37,113 nucleotides of DNA from Monoraphidium neglectum (taxonomy: Eukaryota; Chlorophyta; Chlorophyceae; Sphaeropleales; Selenastraceae), in NCBI RefSeq assembly GCF_000611645.1, contig NW_014013452.1:1-37113 (forward strand). Direction: 5' to 3'. Positions within the stretch are counted from its first letter, which is position 1; every line of letters begins with the position of its first letter. Below are positions 1 to 11,050 of this stretch, one piece after another. The position numbers and the translations under genes were made by a program. Below the pieces are notes generated by a model. It did not search any database, was not told the origin of the DNA, and was given only the letters and a program-made list of their open reading frames with translations.

Positions 1-2
1 CC

Positions 3-584
3 AGCCCCGGCTACAGCCCCACCAGCCCCGGCTACAGCCCCACCAGCCCGAGCTACAGCCCCGCCCGGCCGCTCCCCGGGGACCCGCCGCCCGTGCAGCC
101 TGGCCGCCCCAGCAGCGAAGCCGCAGCCCGCGCCGCTGGCGGCGACGGGCGCGCGCAGCCAGCTCCAGCCGCGGGAGATACGAACCCCCAGAGCCCAGGC
201 GGCGCGGCGCGCCCGCCCCCTGGCGGCCCGGGTGCCCTCCCTCCCCCCGGCCAAGCACCATGGCCGCGCGCCCTCGGGCGTTATGGTGAGGAGTTGACAA
301 TCGAGGACCGGCGGGGCTACTCTGAGGCCGACAACGACTGGGAGCGCTTTGACCGCGAGGAGAATGACGACCCGCCAGAGCCTGATGAGGACGACGATCC
401 TGACGACGGCTCGCAGCACCATGCCATGCCGATGCATGGAGGGAGCCCCCAGTGGCATGGCGTGGTGGTGTATGATGCTGGCGGCGCGCAACCCATGGAC
501 AGGGACAATGCCGATCAGCAGCAGGTGGGTGTTTGGGTTACGCATGCGCACGATCGCCTGTGTGTGGGTGTGCACGCACTCGCG

Positions 585-632
<48 letters not shown>

Positions 633-1126
633 CGTGCACCCGGTTGCATGTACACTCCACACATGCGTGTGTGCAGCCTCATTTGCTAAATTGTTGCTGC
701 CGGGAACCAGAGAAAAGGCTGCTTGCAAGTGGATGCTGCGTCTATGTTGCCAGCTCCGCAAGCTGCGAGCATGCAATCTGCACCAAATCTCAAAACCCAT
801 CGATAATACAGATTCGCGCTTGGGCTGGCGGGGTGCGTCGCAGCCCGTCACCGCCGCCGGCCGATCGGGCGGCCATGGCTGCCGGCGGGCGCGGCCAGCC
901 GCTCATGGCGCTGGCAACGGCTGGTGGGGCTGGCGAAGGCGGTGGGCAGGCTGCAGAGGAGCGAGCCGTTGGCGGCGAGGTGGATATACCTGTTGAGGAG
1001 GATGGGGAGGGGCTGTCGGGCGCTGCCGTGCTAGCTATGGTTGCCAGCAGCCTGGCGGGCCACAAGCGGCCGAGGGAGATGGTGTCGGAGGCCACCCAGA
1101 CGGCTGGGGACCCCACACAGGCGTGA
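3..1126 (+). CDS. RPB1: RNA polymerase II largest subunit RPB1, 3' end (CTD and tail), partial
   Basis: The gene enters from the left edge, with frame starting at base 3. The first codons read SPGYSPTSPGYSPTSPSYSP, which are consensus YSPTSPS heptads of the RNA polymerase II carboxy-terminal domain, the platform for capping, splicing and 3'-end factors. Two exons fit: 3-524 and 812-1126, joined in phase 0 (donor after CAG, acceptor after an ATACAG). After the last heptad comes a Pro/Gly/Ala-rich linker, a conserved-looking block (RYGEELTIEDRRGYSEADND), an acidic run (DDPPEPDEDDDPDDG) and an Ala/Gly-rich end terminating in DPTQA and TGA. This tail is about 260 residues, much longer than the short tails of animal and yeast RPB1. 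The intron holds a (TG)22 run. The catalytic part is outside the window, so RPB1 is inferred from the heptads; another heptad-bearing protein is possible. Confidence 0.68.
587..630. repeat. (TG)22 microsatellite in the last intron of the RPB1-like gene
   Basis: An uninterrupted TG dinucleotide run inside intron 525-811, with TG on the coding strand. It is flanked by further TG-rich sequence from about 558. Confidence 0.95.
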
Positions 1127-1315
1127 TGTCATTGTCTCACAGGGAGGAAGTGCTGGCTCCCACAAACCACACAATCACACGTACCCAGCACCGATCTGTA
1201 CCTGCTCCAAGCAACCATGCACACCTGTCGCGCTGCTTCTAGGTCTCCTTTATGCAACAACGCCACCTGCAGCTGCAGGGTGCTGCCTGCACTCGACCTA
1301 GCCGAAGCACCTTTT

Positions 1316-1320
1316 TGTAA
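1316..1320 (+). promoter_or_regulatory. TGTAA poly(A) signal of the RPB1-like gene
   Basis: TGTAA, the usual chlorophyte polyadenylation signal, lies 190 bases after the stop codon. A second copy is at 1369-1373. Confidence 0.5.
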
Positions 1321-2457
1321 GAATCAAGCGCAAACCCATATGGGTGCAGCCTCTGAGCCTCCTCAAGATGTAACTGCTGTTGTTCCGTCCACGCGGCCCT
1401 GGCTGCATGTGTGACTGGATGCTGCAAGGCAGCTGGCAGTTTACAACATCCACCTTATTACCAACGAGCAGAGCAAAACACCTTCAAGCCCAGAGCCCTT
1501 CAGCAAGGCTGGGCGTTGTGCTCAGGCAACCAAGCTAGATAAGGTGTGCATGTGATTGGAGCCGTCCAGCAACACCCGCAGATTCACGAGGGGAATGAAG
1601 ATATCGTGCCTGCCCTTGTCCGCCCACCCGATCAGGACAGTAAACGCCGGCGTCGGATAGTACAAGCAGCATGCAAGCGCGCTGACCACCGGTTTCTTGG
1701 GGTCTGCAATGACCAGGCGCCCGGTGCGCGTGTGTGAGCGATATCCTGTCGCTGGCAATTCCTCTCTTGCGCTGGGGAAGGGAACCCCGACAAACGCCCA
1801 CGCGAGCAGGACATGCACCGGCGGGCTTTGTGTGAGGCACGCAACCGGCAAGATGAGCAGACAGACTATTGGTGGGAGCACGTCGGAATCCTCGAGACGG
1901 CAACCTCGGTGATGACCACAGCGCACTTGTGTGCATGAAAGGACTGCGGCGCCTGATCAGCTTGAAAGATCTGCCCAGTCGCATGTGTGTGCCATTCGCG
2001 CGGTGCCCAACTTTCAGCGTGTGCAAGCCCAGGCTCAATGTACACATGTGTACATTTCAGGGAGAACAGGGTATACCGAGGCCACGGGCAGCAGCAACAC
2101 CTGCTGATCATGAGTGAGCCCGCAGCCGCCATCACGTTGCGCATGCTTGCAAGGATTGACCACACAGCTGACCCGTGCTTGAACCTGAAACAGCAAAGCA
2201 GCACAGGAAATCTCCTGGGCTGCGGAGGGCGAAAGAGCACCGTAAAATCGGTCGCAGCCTGTGGAACTCCCCCTCCCTTGGAACCTTGGTGGCAGAAAAG
2301 ATCGCCGCAGCAGGGGGGCGTTCACCAGCCTGCTGCGTGCCCTAGGTATTAAGGATGCGGGGATCCAGCAAGAAAAGAAGCTCACATTGGTCAGGGCGTA
2401 TTAATAGGCGGTGCAGACTTGATGTCTGCGCCCATCACCACCTCAATGATGTCACAG

Positions 2458-2494
2458 GCACACAGGCACAGACACAGACACAGACACAGACACG
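2458..2494. repeat. CAGACA-type microsatellite
   Basis: Short array of CAGACA and ACAGGC hexamers, imperfect at the left end. It lies between unresolved exon-like blocks. Confidence 0.8.
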
Positions 2495-2878
2495 GGCTTG
2501 CCTTTGCCGCCGGTGTATCACTTGCTTTTGAGATACGGCAGCGTTGAGCAGCATACTCACGCCTGCACGTTCAACACCAATGTGCCATCGCTGCAATCGC
2601 AGCCGATAAAGCGGGAGCAGGCCAGCTGCCTTGCCCCGAGCCGTTCTTTTGTGGTGGTTTTCTTAGGCACGATGCGCGACGCAACCCGCACAATGTGCTT
2701 GGCAAGCACACCCTGGGCCCATTGACCTGGTGCACAGCTAAACGGAGTGGCAAGTGCGATGGACCCTTGCACAGCAAAGCCAAAGGCGGCAGCAGCAGGG
2801 CGCATCTTTCTTTGGCAGGGTGGCGCATTCGTTCAAGGCAGAGTGGGTCGTCTTAGTGTGCCTGGCAAAGCCAGGTGG

Positions 2879-2923
2879 AACAGGGCCGCGCACAACAGGG
2901 CCGCGTGAAACAGGGCCCGGGTG
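2879..2923. repeat. Three tandem 15-bp units
   Basis: Three consecutive 15-base units at 2879-2893, 2894-2908 and 2909-2923, each starting AACAGGGCC. They diverge only in the last five or six bases. Translated on the minus strand they would give a repeated GPV-R/H segment. Confidence 0.85.
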
Positions 2924-3065
2924 CAAGTTGAAGTCTATGGCCTCGCCCAAATCTTTCAGCGTGCGCTGGCTGGCCAGCGCCACCGCCGATTGCCTCGTAT
3001 TTCGCCTTGTAGGCACCCAAATGTCACAACTGCCATGGTTATTTGAGTAGGTCGCGTCGTTCTCA

Positions 3066-6000
3066 TCACGCCCCTAGGATGACCAGCTCTGCTGTCGCCG
3101 CTGCGGCCTGTTGGTCAGGGCCGCTGTCCTTGCGTTGACAGCCGCCGGCTGTGCTGACGTGGGGAAAGCCGGCCGCGACCTCGTCGAGCTGGTTGCTGTC
3201 GCTGCAGCACTGCGGTGTCGTTGCATTAGCAGTGTGGGCAGTGTGGGTCGATTGATGAAAGAGGAGCGGGCACGCAAGCTTCGAGCAGCAACCAGGCTTA
3301 TGTGCACTCTTCTTGCAGGATTTCGGTGGTCGCAGCCATTTGTAGAGTTTGGTTCCGGCATGAAGACCAGCGAGGCATCCTTTAAATACCACCACACCAC
3401 CACTGGATGCACTCCGGCGAAAACCCTGCCTTGTGCACGTGTTGCCTCCAGCACCTCCCCAGGCAGGTGCACAAGCCACACACACACCTGGATGATGCTC
3501 TCCGCGGCCGACCACGCCTGCGCCGCCGCGCACCGCACCAGCAGCGCCCTCAGCGCCTCGGCGGGCAGGCGCGCGCCCCCCTCCATCGCGCCGCGCAGCA
3601 GCCGGGGCGCGAGGTCCCACGCGCCCTGCGCCGCGGCGGCCTGCAGCGCGCGGCCGAGGGTCGGCTCGTCCATTGGCCAGCGGCGCTCGGCCAGAGTGAG
3701 GGCGAGGCGCAGCACCATGGCGTCGGCGCCGCAGGCGCCAAAAGCGGTTACGATCTGGTGGGGTTGCGTATTGTTTGACAGCAGGAGGGATTTAGAGGGC
3801 CTTGAAGGTTGCAAAGGGCAGGGTGCATTGCGATTGAGCAAGGTGACGGCAACACTGATTTCTTGTTGGCCCTGTGAAATGTGCAGCACAATGATGTTGT
3901 GCCCAACCGCCACGGCGCAGCGGCACGGGGCAGCACTCCCGGCGCCTTTGCCAGTGAACCAAGTCTGTGTGCCTGCCGCCACTGGCAGGGGGGCCGAAGG
4001 AGACACTCAGGGCCGGAGGTGGCCCCGGGCTCCACGCGTTAATCTATCCCCTGCTGCCACCCCTGTATCCCAGGACACTTGCAAGCCTCGCCTCCAACCG
4101 CACCTGCCACGTACCCCTGCTCAACAATCACGCACCTACCCCGCACACCTCCCGCCCCCCCCCCCCCACTGGCCATGACCAGGCTATTTGACACAAACTC
4201 TCGCCCCAACCGTTGGGTCAGCTCGTGTTGGGTCAGTGACTGACCCAACACGAGCGCATCCCTTCAATTTCGTCCCCTCCCTGTCACCGAATTCTTTGAA
4301 CCCTGAACTGCAATGCAAATAACACCTCAAACCCCAAATGCACGCGCAGCCGCCCACCACGCCGTAGAGTGGTGTGTCAGCGGCCACCCCTTGTTCCAGC
4401 ATGAGTGAGTACAGGTCAGCAGCCCTGGGATGTGGTTGGGGGTTGAAGGGTGGGCAGGGGTGGGGGATAAGGTGTGCATAAATTCTGTTGTGACAGAGCG
4501 CCCTCGGAGGGCGGGGATACAGGGGCTTTGACTGGTGAAGTTATGCAAGTTTCCAGTGGCATGCAAAGCTGGCAACAATAAGGGCCCAGGTCCCGCATCA
4601 TGCAGCGCCGTCCTGCGTCCTGGGTGGCTGGGGCAGCGTCATGCAGCGTCACAGCCACTTTCCATGGGCGCTGGATCCCGAGACGCACACACCTGGTGCA
4701 CACACTCGCTCGTTCTGCGTCGCTGGCAGCATTTGCGGCCGCGTCCGTCAGCGCCCTGCAAGTACACCAGGAGGGGTGCTGAAACTCGACATAGGTACCA
4801 CCTGACTAAACACGCTCGAGGAGCGAGGGGTGGCACCGGCACGCCAACAACGGCGTTTTTTGGTGTACAGAGGTGCATTGACGCTGTGTGGCGGACAGCT
4901 TGCTGTCAGCCAGGCAGCCAGTCAGGAATGATGCCAAGATCCTGCAAGGCAGTGATGCTTAAGTGTCAAACCGATTGTTTCCACCGCACCTGAATAAGGG
5001 AGCGTACGTGGCCGCGCTGGGCGGAGCGCCACTGCTGGGGGCGCCCATGTGCCTCAGGACACCCCCGACACGCTGCCAGTCCCCGGCACGCGCGTGCGCG
5101 GCGGCGAGGGCGGAGAGGGTGGCTTGATTTGGGGCCAGGTTTGAGGCCACCAGGTCGTCAAACAGGTCCAGGGCCTGCCAGTGGGGGTGGCATTGGGTGG
5201 GGCCGCAGATGGGCAAAGTACTGCAGCGAGTTGCAAAGCTGGACGACTGGCGCGCTCGCGCATCTGAGCGTGGCGGAAGCATGCATTTGTTGCCGGGCAG
5301 CCCACCATGCTGACGTGGCCCGAGTCACTGCAGCCCGCGATGAGCAGGTTGAAGGTGGCGGTGTTCGGCTTGATGCTGCCCCCGCACGCCTTCATGCCGG
5401 CAAAAACCTGCATGGCGGTCGGCCAGTCGCCCTGCAAAATAGGCACGGGGTAGCAGGGGGCGAGGTGAGGTGAGGTCGGCGCGACGTGATGTGTGGAGTG
5501 ATGAGCGGACTGATACCAAAGGCAGAGTGGACCCTCGTGAGGCTGTGAGGAGCACGCAGGCCGGTCCTGCGGGCCCAGCCACCGCAGACGTAGCCACCTG
5601 TCAAGTGACGTTTGCTCCGGCCCGCCCCTCGCAACTTGGCAGTCAAGCAACACCCACGCGTGCGCGCGCGCACGCACGCATGCACTCTCTCTCTGGGCCT
5701 GCATGCATGACTGCACGCGGGCATGCAGACGCACGCACACGCACGCTCACACGCGCGCACGCGCTGACTCACCAGCTTGAGGAGCGCCCCCAGATACGTG
5801 TTGGCGCAGCCCACGTGCACGGGCAGCCCCGACGCCTGCAGCCACGCCCAAGTCTGCACCACACGCCCCCAGGCGCCGACCTCTGACGCCAGGGTCAGCA
5901 GCGCGCCAAACGTGGCCGCGGTGGGCTCGATACCACGGGAGAGCATGTCATGGTACAGCTGGGGGGGGTAAGGGTTGGGGTGTTGAAGGATTCGTTGCCA

Positions 6001-9000
6001 TGAGGGTTGCATGCTCAGGTGTCAAAGAGCTTTTCTGACAGCGAGAATTCTTACACCAAAGCGCGTGCTCGCAAGGCTTGCCGCGGTTTAAAGCAGAGCA
6101 AGAGGCTTCAAGGGGTCGAGGCGCGGGGCGGGGCAGCGCGCATCTCAGCCAGTCTTGTGACCTTCAGCCCTGAGCTCACCTCGAAGGCGACGTCGGCCTG
6201 ATGGGCGCTGCCGGCCGCCTTGATGGCGGTGTTGTAGCTGCCGGGGTCGGTGGGGGGGGTGCGAATTGTTTGGAGCGGAGGTGTTGAAGAAAACAACGAT
6301 CTCAGGGAGGGGGGGCGGTAAGAGGCCAGCGGGTGCGTGGCGGTGCACCTCAACCCGTTCACCAAGCTGGGCGCTGCGCCAATTCGATGCCAATTGCAGT
6401 CTGCAGTAAACGCACCTGACGATGTCCGGGGTGAGCTCGCCGCCACACGCCCACATGCCGGCTAGCAGCGCCAGGGCGCGCCGCCACTGCGCCGGCGTCG
6501 CGCGCGCGTACGACGCCAGCAGCGCGTTGCAGCACACGCGGTTGGGGGACGCCTTCTTGGTGCTGAGGCTGCCGGCACGCGTCAGGCCGCAGCCGCTGCC
6601 GGCACGTGTGAGAGCGGCGCCAAAGCCTGCGGCGCCGACGCCGTTGGCGGGGCCGCGCACTGCGCCGGCGCCGGCGTCAAACAGGGCGAATGCAGAGGGG
6701 AGACATGCGCCCGAGGACGCAGCGGCGCGGCCATCTGCTCCTGCCACAGTCGCCTCGGGGGAGGCCGGCCATCCAGGACTGACGCGCTGCGCATCAAGTG
6801 CCGCCCGTGGCGGCGAGGGCGTGACGACCTTGTCCGGGTCCTCGGCAGCGGCAGCCCCGTGGCCGTTCTGGTCGCGGCCGCGAGCGCCGTCATCGCTGGG
6901 CGTGCCAGGCGCAAGCGGCGGGGAGCCGCCAGGGCACCTCTGCGTCGGAGGGCTCCCGGGCGCCGCGCCCAGCGCCGGGGCGGCGGGCGCCAGCAGGCCC
7001 GGAGGCGGGGGGCCGCGTGGCGCCGCGACCAGGCCGGCCGCAAGCTCCTCGGCCGGCGGCAGGGCCGACCCGACTGCGGGCGCGCCGCAGTTGCCGCCGC
7101 CGCCGCCGCCGCTGAGCGCATCGAGGGCCGCCAGGCTGAACGCGCCCTGCATGGACGCGGCCGCGATGGAGCCAGCGCCGCAGGGCGTGTCGTCCATCCC
7201 TTCGAGCAGGGGCGCCAGGGAAGCATCGGCGCAGTACATGTGCTTGAACACCTGCAGGGTCGCCCGCGATGACGAATGATGGCGGTGGTGGGTGCGTATT
7301 TTTTTGGGTGATCAGCTTGGGAGTGCCCGCTTTGCACAGGGTGATCAACAGGTTCATTCAGGCTTTGAATGTGTCGACATACTCGAGGGTGATGTGGGGG
7401 GCATTTGAGGCAGCAAACAGCACCCGTCTCGCAGGGACAGATTTCGGCTCACAGCTGTGGTAGATTTGTTCGAGGGAGGGGCGAGGACAAGGGGTGATGC
7501 GAAGCGCCATAGCTCAGGGTGCGATGGTGCAGCAGGCGCAGGCTTGCGGTCACTCAGCATCCAGGCCAAGACACACGCTGGTGTTTGATCCCGCGGCTTT
7601 AAGACAAACCCGGCTCCGCGCCCCCCTCGCTGCCTCCCCACCTGCTCGGCCATCTGCCACTGGCCGCCCTTGTCAAGCGCCGTGATGAGCGAGCAGCACG
7701 TCACTGCGTCGCACTCGACACCCTCCTGCGGCACACCAAGTCGTCCCACACAAAACGAGCGGGAGTTCGGCAAATTAGCCACACAACGGACTGCCCGTGT
7801 TCGCCTCGCATAAGAAAACAGCGCGGCCACTCGAGGTCTGTCGAGACGGACGAGGCTGCACACAAACGCCCGCGCACAGGCGTCGCGCAGCCTTGCGCTC
7901 GCGACGACGAGTGCGCCGCTGCGCGCATTGTATCCCTGGCCGGCGCACCTGGACCATGTGGTTGAACACGTGGATGGCCAGCCCCCACTGGCGGCCCTTG
8001 GACAGCGCAGAGATCAGGGCGGAGTAGGTGATTGCGTCCCTTTGAATAGGAGGGGCGAGGGCGGCGGTGAGGCGGTCAGGAGGTGAGGTGGTCGGTGAGG
8101 GATGCGTGGGAGGGCGGCGGGGTGACTAAGAATGGGGGTGCAAGTGAGGCAGGCGACTCACAAGAGTGGAGTGTGGTTCTGCGCACCAGGACAGAGCTAC
8201 TCGGGCATGGTCCTTCCAGACTCAGCTGAGCATCTGCCTGGCAAAGCCCTGTGTCATTTGTGTGGATGGCGCCTGTGCGCGCCATTGCAAACAACCACAC
8301 AACCCGAAACCATCAACCCTAGACCCTACAGCATGCACAGCCACAAATACAAGCTGGCGCACAGCAACCCACCCGCAAGCAGAAACTCATGCGCTGCCGC
8401 TGGCAGACAGCAGTGCACCCGTGCCCGCGCAACGGCGTGCCCAGAGGCGTGCGAACCTGGCCATTCCAACATCCGCCATGCGCCTGAACAGCTCCAGCGC
8501 AGCCTCCCACTGGCCGCCCTTGTCGCACGAGCTGATGGCCGCGTTGGTGATGGTCGTGTCCGGCCGCACGCCCACCGCGTCCAGCGACTGGTAGACTTCC
8601 AGCGCCTTGGCCCAGTGGCCCTCCTTGGTCAGGTTTGACACCAGCTTGGTCAGGCCTGGGGGTTGTGTGCGCAGACGCGAGGGCGTCGGAATAGGGTGGT
8701 GACGAGTTCAGAGGATGGGGTTGGTGGTGGGTGCTCGACTTGACGGGAGCAATGTGGCATGCAGACACAGCGCCTGTTTGGATGGGTGAAGGGGCCGGTC
8801 GGCGGCCTCGTTGGGGCGCCATTGAATGAGGCAAGGCTGAAGGTTCGGACCGCTGCTGGAAAGCTGACAGTGCGGGGGTCCTTGAGGGAAGGGTTGTTCC
8901 AGGCTGGGCGCGGCACGCCCGGCTGCGCAAGCACCCGCGCGGCACTCACCGGGCAGGCGGGGCTTGAACGTGCATGCGGTCAGCACGCGGCGCACGTCGC

Positions 9001-10137
9001 CAGTACCGGCCTGGACGTGACCCAACATGGTGGCCAGGCTGCGGGGGTGGGGGCGGTGCGGGCGTGGGCAAGTGGGCGAAGGCAATTGGTGGTGTTGGCA
9101 TAGCCGGTCGGCCTGAGTGGTTGATGATACCGGATGGGAGTGACGCAAGCACGGCCTGGAACCCACAGTCTCAGCCAGCCAAACGAGAGCATCACGGTGC
9201 CGAGGATCTCCATTGCGCAGGCAGAATCCGTCAAGCAGCGGCGGATGTGAAACACTGCATGCTGGACTGTTGCTTGTAAATCAATCACTGCACCTCCAAA
9301 CGTGCAAAGTTACCTCTTCATGTCAAAGACCGGGCAGACAGCCGTGCAGCCCCCCGCCGCGTCCAGCCGCGCCCTCAGCGGCTGCTGCGGAGGCGACCCC
9401 GCCCCGCCGCGGACGCCGCCGGGCTGCTGCTGCTGCTGCAGCTGCACGCGCGGCACGCAGGGCTGATGGGTCTTGAAGTATAACTGCTGCTGCGGGGGGT
9501 GGTTGTGGACGAAGCCACCCTGGGCAGCGGCGAGGGCCGCGACATCGGCGCTGACGCTCCGGTGGAGAGCCGGCGACGCCGCGGCGCCGTGCGGCGACGA
9601 TCCGCAGCCGAAGCCGGGTGAGAGCGCCGAGCCCGGACGAGGGAGCGCCGCGGGGCCGCCGCCGCCAAAACCAGCGCCCGCGGGGCTGCCGAGGCGGCCG
9701 CCGCCGGCCGCGTAAGCCGCCGCGCCGCCGGGCGCAGAGCGCCCGACCGCCGCCGCAGAGGTCGCGCCGTAGGGCGACGGCGGCCCTCGCAGGATCGGGC
9801 GGGGCGGCGGGTGCGCCGGGCTGCCGCGCTCGCTGCCGGCGGCGCCCAGTGAGAGGGAGCCAAAGTCTGGGAGGGCTGCTGACGCCGAGAACAGCAGGGG
9901 CTGGCTGCCAAAGGGGCTGCTGGCACCGAGCTGGGCCCCAAGCAGCGCTGGCCCCTGGGAGGTTGCAGCGGTGGTCGGGGACGACCCGTACGCGCCGCCC
10001 TGCCAGCCGCAGGAGCCGAAGGGCTGCAGCAGGGTGCCACCCGTGGGCGGCGACGCAAACGCGGCCGCCGCGGTGGCGGCAGCACTGGCCGCGGCGAAAG
10101 GGGAGGCGGCCGAGGTCGCGGCGGCGTGGGGTGCCAT
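3066..10137 (-). CDS. Pentatricopeptide repeat (PPR) protein, 14 exons
   Basis: PPR proteins bind organellar RNA, one repeat per base, and control its stability, processing or translation. Exons in transcript order: 10137-9314, 9038-8950, 8655-8457, 8039-7949, 7725-7642, 7251-6416, 6237-6180, 5958-5773, 5431-5306, 5174-4990, 4755-4693, 4424-4358, 3754-3488, 3209-3066. All junctions keep phase, giving 1072 residues. The first ~274 residues are Ala/Ser/Pro/Gln-rich, with an Ala-Ser start that could be an organelle transit peptide. PPR units follow, with the algal hallmark KGGQW (SSCDKGGQWEAALELFRRM, ALDKGGQWQMAEQVFKHM). Exon 6 inserts about 230 low-complexity residues between two repeats. More PPR units run to exon 13 (PLYGVIVTAFGACGADAMV). 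No SMR, DYW or other catalytic domain is visible. A chloroplast or mitochondrial location is inferred, and I cannot assign a specific factor such as MRL1. Confidence 0.88.
4221..4255. repeat. 35-bp near-perfect palindrome in a PPR-gene intron
   Basis: Two 17-base arms (4221-4237 and 4239-4255) are exact reverse complements around a single central base at 4238. The core GTTGGGTCA also occurs once more just upstream at 4212-4220. It lies in the intron between exons 12 and 13 of the PPR gene. Confidence 0.95.
5654..5762. repeat. Alternating CA/CG-rich low-complexity tract
   Basis: Runs of CG, CA and ACGC repeats on the plus strand inside the intron between PPR exons 8 and 9. On the coding (minus) strand this reads as GT/GC repeats, the same orientation as the TG runs in the plus-strand genes. 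Confidence 0.8.
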
Positions 10138-11033
10138 GGGGGGTTGCGTTGGGGGCTGGGGACGGTTGCTTGTTGAGGCGGCGCAGACCAGCCTGTGAGC
10201 GAGGCGTGGTTACAGGGGTGTCCAAGAAGTGTGGTTGCTGGTCAGGGTTTCCTGTCGTCAGCGTGGCCTGCTTGTTGGATTGGGGAGTTGGCTTGTCATC
10301 GCGGCAGTTGAGTGTGTGGCTGTTTGCCACAACCCACATTTGATGTTCAGAGGGCGCGGCGCACGCGGTCGGTGCGCCGCCGCGGCCTTGGGAGCCCCAG
10401 TTTCGATCAACCCTTGGGAACATGCATGCTTGGCAGTGGGCAATGCAGCGCGGCCCTGTAGGCACGGTTCGCACCCTAGTCTCTCGAGGGCCCTGCGTTC
10501 TTGTGGTGCGTCGTGGTGCAGCGCGACGCGGGGATCCTCCACGGGGTCTGAGGGGTCCGGTTCACGCTGTGCTATACTGATACATCATGGAACTTTGAGA
10601 TACTGGGCAATAGTGGCTGAAAGAAGGGTGCTCGACGCCGTTGTGTCGCGTTCAGTTGAGCGGCGACGTTGAGTGATTTTGAGGTCTCCGGACCGCCTCG
10701 AAGGGCAAATTGCAACTAAACGGGCTGATATGAAAGTCCACGCATCATCAGGGGGCGCTTGGCGACCCCAGGTCTGCCCCAGGTTGTCCGAGAATGCGCA
10801 ACAGATCTCCGCAGAGAACTCACTGGGCCCCCATAGCAGCCAGAGAACAGTCGAAAGCGGTGTCATCACGACAGGGGTGCCGCAGTGCTGCGTGGCCTGC
10901 ACCACAGGACGCTGGCAGGGGGCGGCAGCAGCGTGCCCACAGCGACCCGAGGTGCTCCCGCTGCTGCTCAGCCAGCCTGCCATGGCTGCCCCATGTTCAT
11001 GCCATGGTACAATGACCAGAGAGTTACAGCCAG
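10138..11033. other. Intergenic region between the PPR and CPX genes
   Basis: Region upstream of the PPR start codon and downstream of the coproporphyrinogen oxidase stop, both on the minus strand. It should hold the PPR promoter. No convincing gene, RNA or repeat was seen; the open frames here lack recognisable protein features. Confidence 0.5.
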
Positions 11034-11038
11034 GGGGC
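11034..11038 (-). promoter_or_regulatory. TGTAA-type poly(A) signal candidate for CPX
   Basis: TTACA on the plus strand (TGTAA on the transcript) only 12 bases beyond the CPX stop. That is unusually close, so the true signal may lie further on. Confidence 0.3.
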
Positions 11039-11050
11039 GCCCGCAAGCCG

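Larger units (their letters stand above)
1522..3020 (-). other. Unresolved minus-strand exon-like blocks, function unknown
   Basis: No complete gene could be built here. Several minus-strand blocks look coding. One ends at 1522 (reading DPKKPVV... to ...LSSLVA and a stop), preceded by a CAG acceptor. One near 2105-2190 reads FKHGSAVWSILASMRN and ends at a possible donor. One near 2557-2720 (KKTTTKERLGARQLACSRF, then IGCDCSDGTLVLNV) ends right at a GTGAGT donor. One near 2935-3010 reads AVALASQRTLKDLGEAIDF. I could not join them in phase and I recognise no family. The lengths and the strong GTGAGT donor argue for a small multi-exon gene convergent with the RPB1-like gene, but a decayed gene is equally possible. 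Confidence 0.3.

Noticed and set aside
533..670. Open frames with long Val-Cys runs over the TG repeats, also near 15120 and 19350
   Set aside because: They are translations of (TG)n microsatellites inside introns with clear flanking splice sites.
2600..3016. SNAPC3 or LSm-like identity for the minus-strand blocks
   Set aside because: Only a few residues resemble either family, and the Cys motifs and downstream blocks of those families are absent.
3074..3488. Read-through version of the PPR 3' end, terminating at 3074
   Set aside because: It ignores a good donor at 3487; splicing to the acceptor before 3209 preserves phase and ends at 3066.
9323..10474. Minus-strand 383-codon open frame overlapping PPR exon 1
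   Set aside because: Arg-rich shadow in another frame; the frame starting at 10137 ends in a donor that fits the next PPR exon.
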